Part shown: positions 25,199-32,886 of the stretch, one piece after another
Layout of the letters: each line of letters starts with the position of its first letter
Numbering within the stretch: position 1 is the first letter of the stretch
Assembly: GCA_046160345.1 (NCBI GenBank)
Contig: JBJXGO010000060.1
Span: 1-64,000, forward strand
Source of the DNA: M3007 sp046160345
GTDB lineage: Bacteria > Bacteroidota > Bacteroidia > Chitinophagales > Saprospiraceae
Direction of reading: 5' to 3'
DNA: 64,000 nucleotides
Program-made: the position numbers and the translations under genes
Notes under the pieces: model-generated
What the model was told of the DNA's origin: nothing
The model's database searches: none
Seen by the model: only the letters and a program-made list of their open reading frames with translations

Positions 25199-26170
25199 AT
25201 GACGAATAATGACGGAATGTCCATGGATGCGCCTCCATCCAGGCTAGAACCTTTTAAAAACCGGTTGAGCAAAAACTTTCGGCATTTTGGCAAATGGGCT
25301 CGTCGGCAAGGCATTACCTGCTTTCGGGTGTACGACAACGACATTCCCGGAACTCCCTTGGCGGTGGATATTTATGAGCGTGTTGCGCACATAGCTGAGT
25401 ACGAGCGCGATCACGGCATGGATCCCGACCAGCACTCAGCCTGGTTGGCTGAATGCGTCCAGGTTGTTTCGGAAGTTCTTGATATTCATCCGGATAGTAT
25501 CTTTTTGAAATACCGGCAGCGGCAAAAAGGCCTTCGGCAATACGAGCGTTTTTCCCGAGCAGGATCTGAATATATTGTTCATGAAAATGGCTTGAATTTT
25601 CTAATTCGCCCAGCAGATTATCTCGATGTTGGTCTTTTTCTCGACCATCGAAACACCCGCCAAATGGTGCGAAAGGAGGCTCAAGAGAAACGGGTACTAA
25701 ACCTGTTTGCCTATACCGGGTCATTCTCTGTGTATGCCGCCGCAGGCGGGGCCGCCTCTACGCTGACTGTGGATATGAGCAATACTTATCTTCAATGGGC
25801 TGACCGCAATCTTGCATTGAATGGCTTTGCTTCTGGTCCGCATCGTTTGTTGCAAGCAGACGTGACTGCCTGGCTGCAAATGCCCGTACAGGAACAATTC
25901 GACCTGATTGTGTTAGATCCACCAACCTTCTCCAATAGCAAACGAATGGATGGGACCCTGGATACCCAACGCGACCATGTATGGATGATAAATGCTGCAC
26001 TAAAACGCTGCGCTACAGGCGGATCAATCTGGTTTTCAACTAATTACCGCCGATTTAAATTAACTGAAGGAGAAATTCTAGCGTCTAGGATCGAAGATAT
26101 TTCAGCAAAAACCGTCCCGGAGGATTTTCGGAACAAGCGGATCCATCAATGTTTCAGGATATATAAATAA
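25199..26170 (+). CDS. rlmK: Stand-alone RlmK-type 23S rRNA guanine-N7 methyltransferase
   Basis: 323 residues. It aligns along its length with the C-terminal (RlmK) half of the enterobacterial fusion RlmKL: 'FKNRLSKNFRHFGKWARRQG', 'YLDVGLFLDHRNTRQMV', the SAM-binding 'VLNLFAYTGSFSVYAAAGGA', and the catalytic-site 'LDPPTFSNSKRM' followed by QRDH. In E. coli this half methylates G2069 of 23S rRNA at N7. The RlmL half (THUMP plus a second methyltransferase) is absent, so this species uses a separate RlmK, as many non-gamma bacteria do. The start ATG at 25199 is the first in frame. Substrate is inferred from the family. Confidence 0.85.
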   Translation: MTNNDGMSMDAPPSRLEPFKNRLSKNFRHFGKWARRQGITCFRVYDNDIPGTPLAVDIYERVAHIAEYERDHGMDPDQHSAWLAECVQVVSEVLDIHPDSIFLKYRQRQKGLRQYERFSRAGSEYIVHENGLNFLIRPADYLDVGLFLDHRNTRQMVRKEAQEKRVLNLFAYTGSFSVYAAAGGAASTLTVDMSNTYLQWADRNLALNGFASGPHRLLQADVTAWLQMPVQEQFDLIVLDPPTFSNSKRMDGTLDTQRDHVWMINAALKRCATGGSIWFSTNYRRFKLTEGEILASRIEDISAKTVPEDFRNKRIHQCFRIYK

Positions 26171-26218
26171 TGTGGAAAATGAGTAGTCGCAGGTGTTTGA
26201 TCGAAACATATTCTCGCT

Positions 26219-27595
26219 TCACAACCCCTTCACGTCCACATTCAGTTTTCCTTTTGAAAAAAGATTGACCCGGATTCCCGCGGGTGTAACGTGGGTACCC
26301 TCAATAGCTATACTGTCGAGAACGCCGTTCAGGGTAATTCCGGGTTGAATTTGGTAATTTTGGAGTGATTCCTGAATGGCATTTTTTATTTCAGAAATAT
26401 TCTGCTCAAGCGGGAATGTCATGCTGTCTGCCATTTTCCTTTTTATAGTTCCATGAAAAATCCACGAAGCAGAACGAAGCAGCAAACTTTTTGTATCTAC
26501 ATGGAAATCAAGATCTTTTACTTCAATTTGATTTTTTTTAGGGTTGAATACCGGCCTGCCCATAAAGAAAATCTGGCCGTTGAATGAACCAGACAATTTG
26601 GTATTCACCACCACTCGGTCATTATTGCCCCAAAGCGTTAGATCTTCTACTCTTACCTTCTTTTTACCGGATTCAAAAACCTGTCCAACCAAGCTGTTTT
26701 TTGCCACGCGTTCTGCTTCAGCAAAGGGCACATCAGTGGCAAACCGCATTTGAAAATCATCCGGTGCTTCATCTAGCAATGTCAGGTTTGGGAGGGTAGA
26801 ATTTTCTCTAAAACCTGGCTCTTCACCAAAAGTTACTTCATTGAGACATTCTACGGCAATGCTAGTTTGCAGAGCATTATTGTAGGTTTTTAAGGGGGTG
26901 ATGCCAATACTGATTGGAGTAGTTTTTGACCACATGCGATATTCCTCATCGAGTAAAACTGGCTGTTGGATAGCCTCCCAAGCCTCCTGCACATACGGCC
27001 GGAGGTTAATTTGCTGGCTTACAAATTTGTCCAAAGTGCTGCTCAAGGTCTTTTTACTCCGATTGAGCACAAGATTGGCAATGGTTTCTACACTGATATT
27101 GCCGATGCCTGTTTTTAGGACAGGCTGGTTTAACCACTCGTGGTATTCAACAACTGTTTGGGTACTCAGGCTCCAATTAGAATTGATGTTGAATGTAGTT
27201 TTGAAATTAAGGGCAAGTTCGCCTTCAGCTTCTGCGGCTGTGCCAAACACAAGTTCCTTTTTCATCCAGAGTTTGAGTGGAACTCGATATTTCACAGTGT
27301 TTCCACTAAAAAAAAGGGAAATATCATCGCTTTTCCAGGCATTCATCATAAGTCCGTCGTGGCCATTGTCGTCAAAGGAATAATCCTCATAAAGTGCTGA
27401 CCCAGAAAGTCTTGAGTTCAGGGAACGTAATATTTCGTCTACAGAAATGCTGACGGGAATGCTAAGTGTGGAGAAGACGGGGGTAGGTTCCGTATTGGAG
27501 TTGTACTGCTCACCGGGGGAGGGTGCGTTGGTATTTTTTGTGGTGCTGCAGTAAGCCAGAAGGCATATAAAGGGGAGGAATTTGTAGAAGTGCAT
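26219..27595 (-). CDS. DUF4403 family lipoprotein
   Basis: 458 residues. Lipobox LLAYC (Cys16), then a low-complexity linker. The rest fits DUF4403: 'STLSIPVSISVDEILRSLNS' at the start, 'VEYHEWLNQPVLKTGIGNIS' in the middle and an amphipathic 'IKNAIQESLQNYQIQPGITL' near the end. The fold is thought to be of the lipid-binding TULIP/SMP type, so a periplasmic or outer-membrane lipid-related role is possible but not shown. It converges on the rlmK gene and is followed upstream by the HEPN gene on the same strand. Confidence 0.8.
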   Translation of the reverse strand: MHFYKFLPFICLLAYCSTTKNTNAPSPGEQYNSNTEPTPVFSTLSIPVSISVDEILRSLNSRLSGSALYEDYSFDDNGHDGLMMNAWKSDDISLFFSGNTVKYRVPLKLWMKKELVFGTAAEAEGELALNFKTTFNINSNWSLSTQTVVEYHEWLNQPVLKTGIGNISVETIANLVLNRSKKTLSSTLDKFVSQQINLRPYVQEAWEAIQQPVLLDEEYRMWSKTTPISIGITPLKTYNNALQTSIAVECLNEVTFGEEPGFRENSTLPNLTLLDEAPDDFQMRFATDVPFAEAERVAKNSLVGQVFESGKKKVRVEDLTLWGNNDRVVVNTKLSGSFNGQIFFMGRPVFNPKKNQIEVKDLDFHVDTKSLLLRSASWIFHGTIKRKMADSMTFPLEQNISEIKNAIQESLQNYQIQPGITLNGVLDSIAIEGTHVTPAGIRVNLFSKGKLNVDVKGL

Positions 27596-27608
27596 AGTGG
27601 GTGGGTGG

Positions 27609-27986
27609 TTAGTCGCCTAGAATGCTCTTGGTCGCCATAACAAATCGCTTTGCCGCTTCGATGGCAAAAAAAGCGTCTTCTTCAGTCAAGTCAGCATCCA
27701 AATCATAGTCGCTGATCTGCCGTAATTCAAAAACATTACGCATTGAGTCACCGTGTTGGCGCTCCATCAAAGATGTTTTAATAAACAACTCGCTGATCTT
27801 TGTTTGTACACCTTGGTGCGTTTTAGCATAAAGTCCTTTTTCGTGCAGTAGTGCACGAGCACACCCAAAAATACAATAGTAAGCACGATTGATTGCGCCC
27901 AAATAATGTTCAAAGTCAAAAAGTTGGTGGGCTTCTTCAAGACATTCTTCTGCTCTCACAAGTAATTTGGCAGCATCTTTTTTCAT
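27609..27986 (-). CDS. HEPN domain protein (partner of the MNT nucleotidyltransferase)
   Basis: 125 residues, all helical: 'LLVRAEECLEEAHQLFDFEH', 'GAINRAYYCIFGCARALLHE' and 'FELRQISDYDLDADLTEEDA'. The order RAYY(C/A)xF ... KTHxGV ... RxxSDYD is that of the UPF0332-type HEPN family. The start overlaps the stop of the MNT gene by four bases (ATGA at 27983-27986), so they form a pair. HEPN/MNT pairs act as toxin-antitoxin systems in several bacteria (HEPN as RNase, MNT adding AMP to it). The classical Rx4-6H RNase motif is not evident, so whether it is toxic is open. Confidence 0.85.
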   Translation of the reverse strand: MKKDAAKLLVRAEECLEEAHQLFDFEHYLGAINRAYYCIFGCARALLHEKGLYAKTHQGVQTKISELFIKTSLMERQHGDSMRNVFELRQISDYDLDADLTEEDAFFAIEAAKRFVMATKSILGD

Positions 27987-28303
27987 ACCTCAATACCTTC
28001 ACGGCGCACATTTTGGTAAAACAAATAATCTGAAGTATTAAAGCGCCCCAAAGTGGTAGGGTGCGCAGAAATAGTTGCACTAAATTGCAACTCAAGGTCA
28101 TACAACGCACTATTCATATACCTAAGTTCCGAACCTGTTTTGATATTGTCGTCTTTCAGAACTACCAAAAAATCAATGTCAGACCCTTCGTGTTGATCGC
28201 CACGGGCATGGGATCCGTACAAAATCAGTTTGGCTAGCCGAGAACCATATAAGGTTTGTAGTTCGGTTTTTACGGCTTGGGTGAGACTGTTTTTGTTGAG
28301 CAT
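27983..28303 (-). CDS. MNT-type minimal nucleotidyltransferase
   Basis: 106 residues from ATG 28303. The polymerase-beta-type motif is complete: Gly30-Ser31 followed by a basic loop and Asp42-x-Asp44 (YGSHARGDQHEGSDIDF). Such small enzymes pair with HEPN proteins and can adenylylate them. The start was chosen because family members begin ~25 residues before the GS motif. The frame is open upstream without a stop, running into an FGE-sulfatase domain fragment, so a longer fused product starting upstream is possible. The stop overlaps the HEPN start. Confidence 0.82.
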   Translation of the reverse strand: MLNKNSLTQAVKTELQTLYGSRLAKLILYGSHARGDQHEGSDIDFLVVLKDDNIKTGSELRYMNSALYDLELQFSATISAHPTTLGRFNTSDYLFYQNVRREGIEV

Positions 28304-28927
28304 GGCAAATGAATCTATTGCAAAAGTAGCAGTAAGCAAAGATTTATTGAAATGAAAAGGTAAAACTTCACAGGCTACACGAAAACCGATATTTGCATCA
28401 CTTTCTTTTCGACCAATATGATCCCTATGGGTAATTATGCAATTTTCTGCACCGACATAGAAACTCCCTCCCCGACGAACTCTACGCTCACCTCTAGGAC
28501 TATCCAGCCAAGCACGGCCATCCTTTGGTGCGTTATTGTAAGTACAATGCCAGTCATCCTCGACCCATTCCCAGACATTCCCGCTTAAATCATATAAGCC
28601 AAGTTCATTTGACCCCTTTTCGCCAACAAGATGGGAAGTCTTTGAGTTTTTACTATACCAAGCTACATCATTCAGATTATCACTACCAGCATAAACATAA
28701 CCTCTGTTGAGATTTCCGCCTCTTGCTGCATACTCCCATTCTGCTTCAGAAAGTAACCGATAAGGTTTCCCCGTTTTTTTAAAGAGCCAGTTGCAATATT
28801 CATTTGCATCGTTCCAACTGATATTGACTACTGGTTGTCGTCCTCGACCCCAGCCCATGTCATCATCTATATCTTTCCCAATGTCAATACAATAGGCATC
28901 ATATTCATCAAAAGCAATTGCAGTATT
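28304..28927 (-). pseudogene. FGE-sulfatase (SUMF1) domain fragment, open at both ends
   Basis: The minus-strand frame from the stop at 28928-28930 reads TNTAIAFDEYDAYC... (after the initial stop) and continues through 'GWGRGRQPVVNISWNDANEY', 'RLLSEAEWEYAARGG', 'LYDLSGNVWEWVEDDW' and 'RVRRGGSFYVGAENC' to 'NIGFRVAC'. This is the core of a formylglycine-generating-enzyme-like (SUMF1/EgtB/PvdO) domain. The usual first ~40 residues (FxMG..., ending in EVTFxEYDAFC) are missing except for the last dozen. No stop separates it from the MNT gene; about 20 extra residues link the two. An internal ATG at 28858 could start a 291-residue FGE-MNT fusion. It looks like the second half of a broken TIR-FGE gene. 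Confidence 0.72.
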
Positions 28928-29237
28928 TCAAATCACAAGGCCTCAACAATATCCCCACCGCAATCGCCTCGCCCGCCTCGTGCCTCCGCAAGGCAATCGG
29001 CGTTTCCACCTCATAAAAATAATCCGAATTCAGCGCATCAGGGCTTAGCAATAGCAGAATCAGGTCAGAATTTTCCAGTTTATCACGAACTTCTGCATCC
29101 CAGTTTTTACCCGCTTCAATGTCGTAATTATCCCAAATGTCCACCTTCCCTACACGTTGCAAGGGACGCAGGCGTTTGCGGATTTCGTCCTTAAAAACGA
29201 GGTCTTTGCTGGAGTAAGCGATGAAAATTCGAATCAT
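28908..29237 (-). pseudogene. TIR domain, truncated and out of frame with an FGE domain
   Basis: 109 residues from ATG 29237: 'MIRIFIAYSSKDLVFKDEIR' (strand A and box 1), 'KVDIWDNYDIEAGKNWDAEV' (BB loop) and 'LILLLLSPDALNSDYFYEVE' then 'RRHEAGEAIAVGILLRPCD'. This is the bacterial TIR form with a likely catalytic Glu at 76 or 78. After RPCDL it is cut: normal members continue ~30 residues. The next frame (28922 onwards) immediately carries the FGE-sulfatase domain, so a deletion with a frameshift has joined them. TIR-FGE fusions exist in bacteria; this gene is probably an inactivated one, though the TIR part alone could still be made. Confidence 0.72.
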
Positions 29238-29341
29238 TAGGTATATGCCTTTGTGGCAGGGCTCAGATTCATGTAACGAATTGACAAGGCACAAATGTAT
29301 ACAACCCAATCAAAAATGGTGCATTTCAAACTTTCACATTT

Positions 29342-29375
29342 AACCCTTGTAAGTTTTTAAAAACCTACAAGGGTT
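29342..29375. repeat. ACCCTTGTAGG palindrome
   Basis: Arms AACCCTTGTAAGTTTTT and AAAAACCTACAAGGGTT, 17 bases each with one mismatch. A similar palindrome (AGACCTTGCAGGTTTT core) lies at 47456-47488. Confidence 0.65.
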
Positions 29376-29423
29376 GCAGAAAAAGGCAAATATTTGAAAT
29401 GCCTCTACCTAAAAATCCCAAAA

Positions 29424-29453
29424 TTGAAAACAATCCGATTATCGCTACATTTG
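29424..29453 (+). promoter_or_regulatory. Promoter of the 3-hydroxyanthranilate dioxygenase gene
   Basis: TTG at 29424-29426, 19 bases, then TACATTTG at 29446-29453: an exact match in sequence and spacing to the Bacteroidota promoter TTG-N19-TAnnTTTG. The leader to ATG 29487 is about 27 bases. Confidence 0.72.
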
Positions 29454-29486
29454 TCGCTAAAGTTTTCAACCACAAACCTATCCACC

Positions 29487-30002
29487 ATGGCAATAGCAAA
29501 ACCTTTCAACCTCAAAGCCTGGATTGACGAAAACCGGGATTTGTTGAAACCGCCTGTAGGAAACAAGCAAATTTATCTTCAAAATGACGATTTCATCGTA
29601 ATGGTGGTGGGCGGTCCCAATGGCCGCAAAGATTACCATTGGGAAGAAGGCGAAGAATTGTTTTATCAGCTGGAGGGAGATATCCAGGTCAAAATCATCA
29701 ATGAAGAGGGCAAACGCGAAACGATCGACATTCGTGAAGGCGAAATGTTCTTGCTGCCGCCACGAATCCCACATTCTCCGCAACGTCCTGCCGGCACCGT
29801 TGGCCTTGTACTGGAGCGACACCGAAATACGGGCGAGATCGACAAACTACTTTGGTTTTGCGAAAAATGTGACAAGCCGCTTCACGAAGCCGGTTTCCCG
29901 CTCAAAGATATCGGGTCACAAATTCGAGAAGCCATTGGCGAATTCAAGGAAGATTTGGAAAGTCGTACTTGCAAACATTGTGGAGCAGTAATGGAGTTGT
30001 AG
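29487..30002 (+). CDS. nbaC: 3-hydroxyanthranilate 3,4-dioxygenase
   Basis: 171 residues from ATG 29487; the call of this start is supported by the promoter just upstream. It opens the ring of 3-hydroxyanthranilate in the kynurenine route of tryptophan breakdown (or quinolinate/NAD synthesis). Iron ligands are visible: His51 and Glu57 in DYHWEEGEELFY and His96 in PPRIPHSPQRP. The second, rubredoxin-like metal site typical of bacterial members is complete: Cys125-x-x-Cys128 and Cys162-x-x-Cys165. Other kynurenine genes are not adjacent. The gene is monocistronic. Confidence 0.93.
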   Translation: MAIAKPFNLKAWIDENRDLLKPPVGNKQIYLQNDDFIVMVVGGPNGRKDYHWEEGEELFYQLEGDIQVKIINEEGKRETIDIREGEMFLLPPRIPHSPQRPAGTVGLVLERHRNTGEIDKLLWFCEKCDKPLHEAGFPLKDIGSQIREAIGEFKEDLESRTCKHCGAVMEL

Positions 30003-30182
30003 GTTTGATACTCGGAAGTGATCTTTTTCATCGGAAAAATACATCTTTGCGTCGAAGAACAGGAACCAGAGGGAGAGATTTTTAAGGATTTGTCGTTTGA
30101 CTGATGTATGCTTTAATATGGGGAATCAAAGACCCCAACCACAACCAATCAACACTTACAACCAATTCAAATTCAAAGCCCT

Positions 30183-31973
30183 ATGGCACGTCTAACAACA
30201 GTTTCAAAACTTATGATCACTGCCGGTATCGTGGCGGCAGTCTTTTTCGGAGCAAAATATCTCTTGGGTGGTTCAGGCCTTTTAGAGAAAAAAATCAACG
30301 TCGTTGACCTTGAAAAAACTGACGCTACCACCAACGACATTCTCGGCTCGGCACCTAAAAACTTTGAAAGCGTTGGGCTGAAGCAGCTCCCGTTTCCTTC
30401 AGACAAAAATTCTAGTAGTGGTACGCGCATGACCTATCTGGGCATGGGCTGGAACGGGCAAACAGCGATCTCTTACGCAAATGGCGGCCCAAAAACTAAA
30501 GAAGGAAGCCTGATCGCCGCCTCGGGGATCAATCTGAACTTTATCCGTCAGGATGATTATGGCAAAATGCAGGAGGCCTTGGTCAAATTCGCCAGTGATT
30601 ATAAAAACAACCCAAGTGCCCCTCCAGTTTTCTGCGGTATCATGGGCGATAACCTCGCCTCCTTTAAAGTTGCCCTTGATGCTAAGTTGAAAGAAGTTGA
30701 CCCCAGCTATGATGTTCGCGGGTTTTACATTTGCGGTTATTCGTATGGAGAGGACAAATTCATCGGACCTGTGTCCTGGAAAAAAGACCCACAAAAAGCG
30801 AAAGGCGGTGTTTGCTCGGTGGTACTAAAAGACGGGGACCACAACATCGTCATCAAATGGGCTGCCGACAATGATGTTCCACTAAACCCAGACCCAACGG
30901 TTTATGATCCAGGTCGCCTCAATTTTGTGGGTGTAAGCACCTTTGTGGAAGCTGCAGATCGATTCATCGCCAACCAAACCATAGAATTACCCGAAGCCAA
31001 AGACGGCAAACGTACTGGCAATACTGCCAAAGTGAAAATCGACGCGACCAGCACCTGGTCTCCGGAAGACGAAAAGGTGTTCAAGAGCAATCGTGATGTG
31101 GTGACACTTCTCAGCACCCGTGAAAATACCAAACAAATGCCTTGTATGATGCTCGGCCTCAATAAATATCTGGAACAAAACCGCGAAACAGTTAAAAAAT
31201 TTATTGGTGCATTGGCATTGGCTGGCGACCAAATAAAAACATTCGACCCGGCTTTGCGCTATGCTTGCAAAATGAACGGTGAGGTGTTTGGCCCGGAAGC
31301 CAACTGGTACGAACTTTATAAAGGAAAAGAAATGGAAAGTGGTGCAGGACGGACTGTCAGCGTTGGAGGCTCCCGCTCCTGCAATCTCGCTGATGTAGCC
31401 GACGACCTGGGAATAGCTGAAGGCTCCAGCAACGCATTTGCCTCAGTATATACCCTTTTTGCCAATTATATGAGCAAATTGTACCCGGAAGACCTGCCTT
31501 CCTTCCCACCTGCAAATGATGCACTCGATATTTCTGCACTGCGTTCGCTTTATGCCAGTACTGACAAAGGCAAACTCACAGAAGGCTTTAAACAAGAATA
31601 CTCAAAAGGTGATATGAGCGATGTTTATGGCCGCAGAAACTACAATATCGAATTTGCTACCGGTAAAGCGACCATTACTGCTTCAGGCGAAAAAGTGCTC
31701 GAAGAGATTTACAATTCCTTGAACACCACCAGCTTGCGCATGAGCATTCGCGGCCATACCGACAATGTTGGTTCCTATGAAAGCAACGTGGAACTCTCCA
31801 ATGCCCGCGCCAATTCGGTACGCTCCTGGATACAAAAACGCTCCAAGTACAGTTTCCCGGCCGAACGGTTTGCACAAGTACAAGGGTATGGCTCGGATAA
31901 GCCCGTAGCCTCGAATGACTCTCCCGATGGTCGTGCAAAAAACCGTCGTGTAGAGATTGTTTTTGGCGACTAA
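30183..31973 (+). CDS. Membrane-anchored substrate-binding protein fused to an OmpA domain
   Basis: 596 residues. An N-terminal helix (~10-28, SKLMITAGIVAAVFFGAKYLL) has no clear cleavage site and probably anchors it in the inner membrane. Residues ~75-480 resemble NitT/TauT-type periplasmic binding proteins: 'MGWNGQTAISYANGG', 'TKEGSLIAASGINLNFIRQD' and 'VGVSTFVEAADRFIAN'. The last ~110 residues are an OmpA-C domain ('RNYNIEFATGKATI', 'RGHTDNVGSYESNVELSNAR', 'KNRRVEIVF') that binds peptidoglycan. A permease follows after 91 bases, separated by a hairpin. The fusion would hold the binding protein between membrane and wall. The substrate is unknown; no ATPase gene is near. Confidence 0.82.
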   Translation: MARLTTVSKLMITAGIVAAVFFGAKYLLGGSGLLEKKINVVDLEKTDATTNDILGSAPKNFESVGLKQLPFPSDKNSSSGTRMTYLGMGWNGQTAISYANGGPKTKEGSLIAASGINLNFIRQDDYGKMQEALVKFASDYKNNPSAPPVFCGIMGDNLASFKVALDAKLKEVDPSYDVRGFYICGYSYGEDKFIGPVSWKKDPQKAKGGVCSVVLKDGDHNIVIKWAADNDVPLNPDPTVYDPGRLNFVGVSTFVEAADRFIANQTIELPEAKDGKRTGNTAKVKIDATSTWSPEDEKVFKSNRDVVTLLSTRENTKQMPCMMLGLNKYLEQNRETVKKFIGALALAGDQIKTFDPALRYACKMNGEVFGPEANWYELYKGKEMESGAGRTVSVGGSRSCNLADVADDLGIAEGSSNAFASVYTLFANYMSKLYPEDLPSFPPANDALDISALRSLYASTDKGKLTEGFKQEYSKGDMSDVYGRRNYNIEFATGKATITASGEKVLEEIYNSLNTTSLRMSIRGHTDNVGSYESNVELSNARANSVRSWIQKRSKYSFPAERFAQVQGYGSDKPVASNDSPDGRAKNRRVEIVFGD

Positions 31974-31988
31974 TTTTTGACGTATGAT

Positions 31989-32047
31989 GTATGGTGTATG
32001 ATGCTGGAACTACAACCAGAGTTAGTTCCTTGCTTCATACACCATAC
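31989..32047 (+). terminator. Nested hairpin between the binding-protein and permease genes
   Basis: An outer 13-base perfect stem (GTATGGTGTATGA, 31989-32001, with 32035-32047) and an inner 7-base stem (GGAACTA with TAGTTCC) are followed by TTTCTTTTT. It looks like a partial terminator or mRNA-stabilising element that would keep the binding protein above the permease in amount. Confidence 0.6.
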
Positions 32048-32064
32048 TTTCTTTTTGAATATTT

Positions 32065-32874
32065 ATGAAAGAACTTTTCCGGTGGAACGGTACGCCCTCC
32101 CCTACTGTCAGAATGTTGGTGGTGGTTTTTTATGTGTTGGCCTTTTTTCTTCTTTGGCAATTTGCAACGCCTCCTGGCATCCCGGGACCAGGCAAATGCT
32201 GGACAGCCTGGCTTGAACTCGTAGGCCAGTATAACCTGGTAGGCGAACTCTTTAATTCAGCCCAGACCTGTCTGGTCGCAATGGCGATCACTATCCTGAC
32301 GGCTATGATAATGGCTTATTTAAGCCGTATTCCGATTTTTGAACCTTTGGTAAGTTTATTTACGAAGTTCAGATTTTTATCGTTGATAGGCATCAGTTTT
32401 ATCTTTTTACTTTTCACCAGTACCTCCTGGCAAGCAAAACTCACTACCATGAGTTTTACGATATTGACGTACTTACTGACCGGATTATTGGCAGTCATCC
32501 GGGATATTCCACAAAAGATGTACAATTATTCCCGCACCTTACGGATGGGCGAAGCCGAGGTAACCTGGTACACCGTAGTACGTGGCACCCTATATGAAGC
32601 ATGTGATTTGATGGTACAAAATTTTGCTATCGCATGGATGATGCTTACCAGTATTGAGGCAATGTTCCGCGAATATGGAGGTGTTGGCGCCTTGCTGGTC
32701 AATGTTTATCAGCGAAAAGGCTTTGAGTATGTTTTTGCCATACAAATCACGATTCTTTTGGTAGGTTTAATCATGGATAGCCTGCTGCGCGGGGTCATTT
32801 GGATTGCTTTTCCCTGGAAACGCAAAGCTACGCGCAACCCGTTTTTAAATTGGTTGGCTGCTGGGCAGCACTAG
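32065..32874 (+). CDS. ABC transporter permease (NitT/TauT-like)
   Basis: 269 residues, about six membrane helices. The loop 'YSRTLRMGEAEVTWYTVVRG' corresponds to the EAA motif that docks the ATPase, followed by 'LMVQNFAIAWMMLTSIEAMF', typical of the binding-protein-dependent permease domain. It probably pairs with the SBP-OmpA protein encoded just upstream. Only 12 bases separate it from gpsA; no ATP-binding subunit is encoded in the surroundings, so the ATPase must come from elsewhere or the pair works differently. Confidence 0.82.
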   Translation: MKELFRWNGTPSPTVRMLVVVFYVLAFFLLWQFATPPGIPGPGKCWTAWLELVGQYNLVGELFNSAQTCLVAMAITILTAMIMAYLSRIPIFEPLVSLFTKFRFLSLIGISFIFLLFTSTSWQAKLTTMSFTILTYLLTGLLAVIRDIPQKMYNYSRTLRMGEAEVTWYTVVRGTLYEACDLMVQNFAIAWMMLTSIEAMFREYGGVGALLVNVYQRKGFEYVFAIQITILLVGLIMDSLLRGVIWIAFPWKRKATRNPFLNWLAAGQH

Positions 32875-32886
32875 AAATAATAAACA

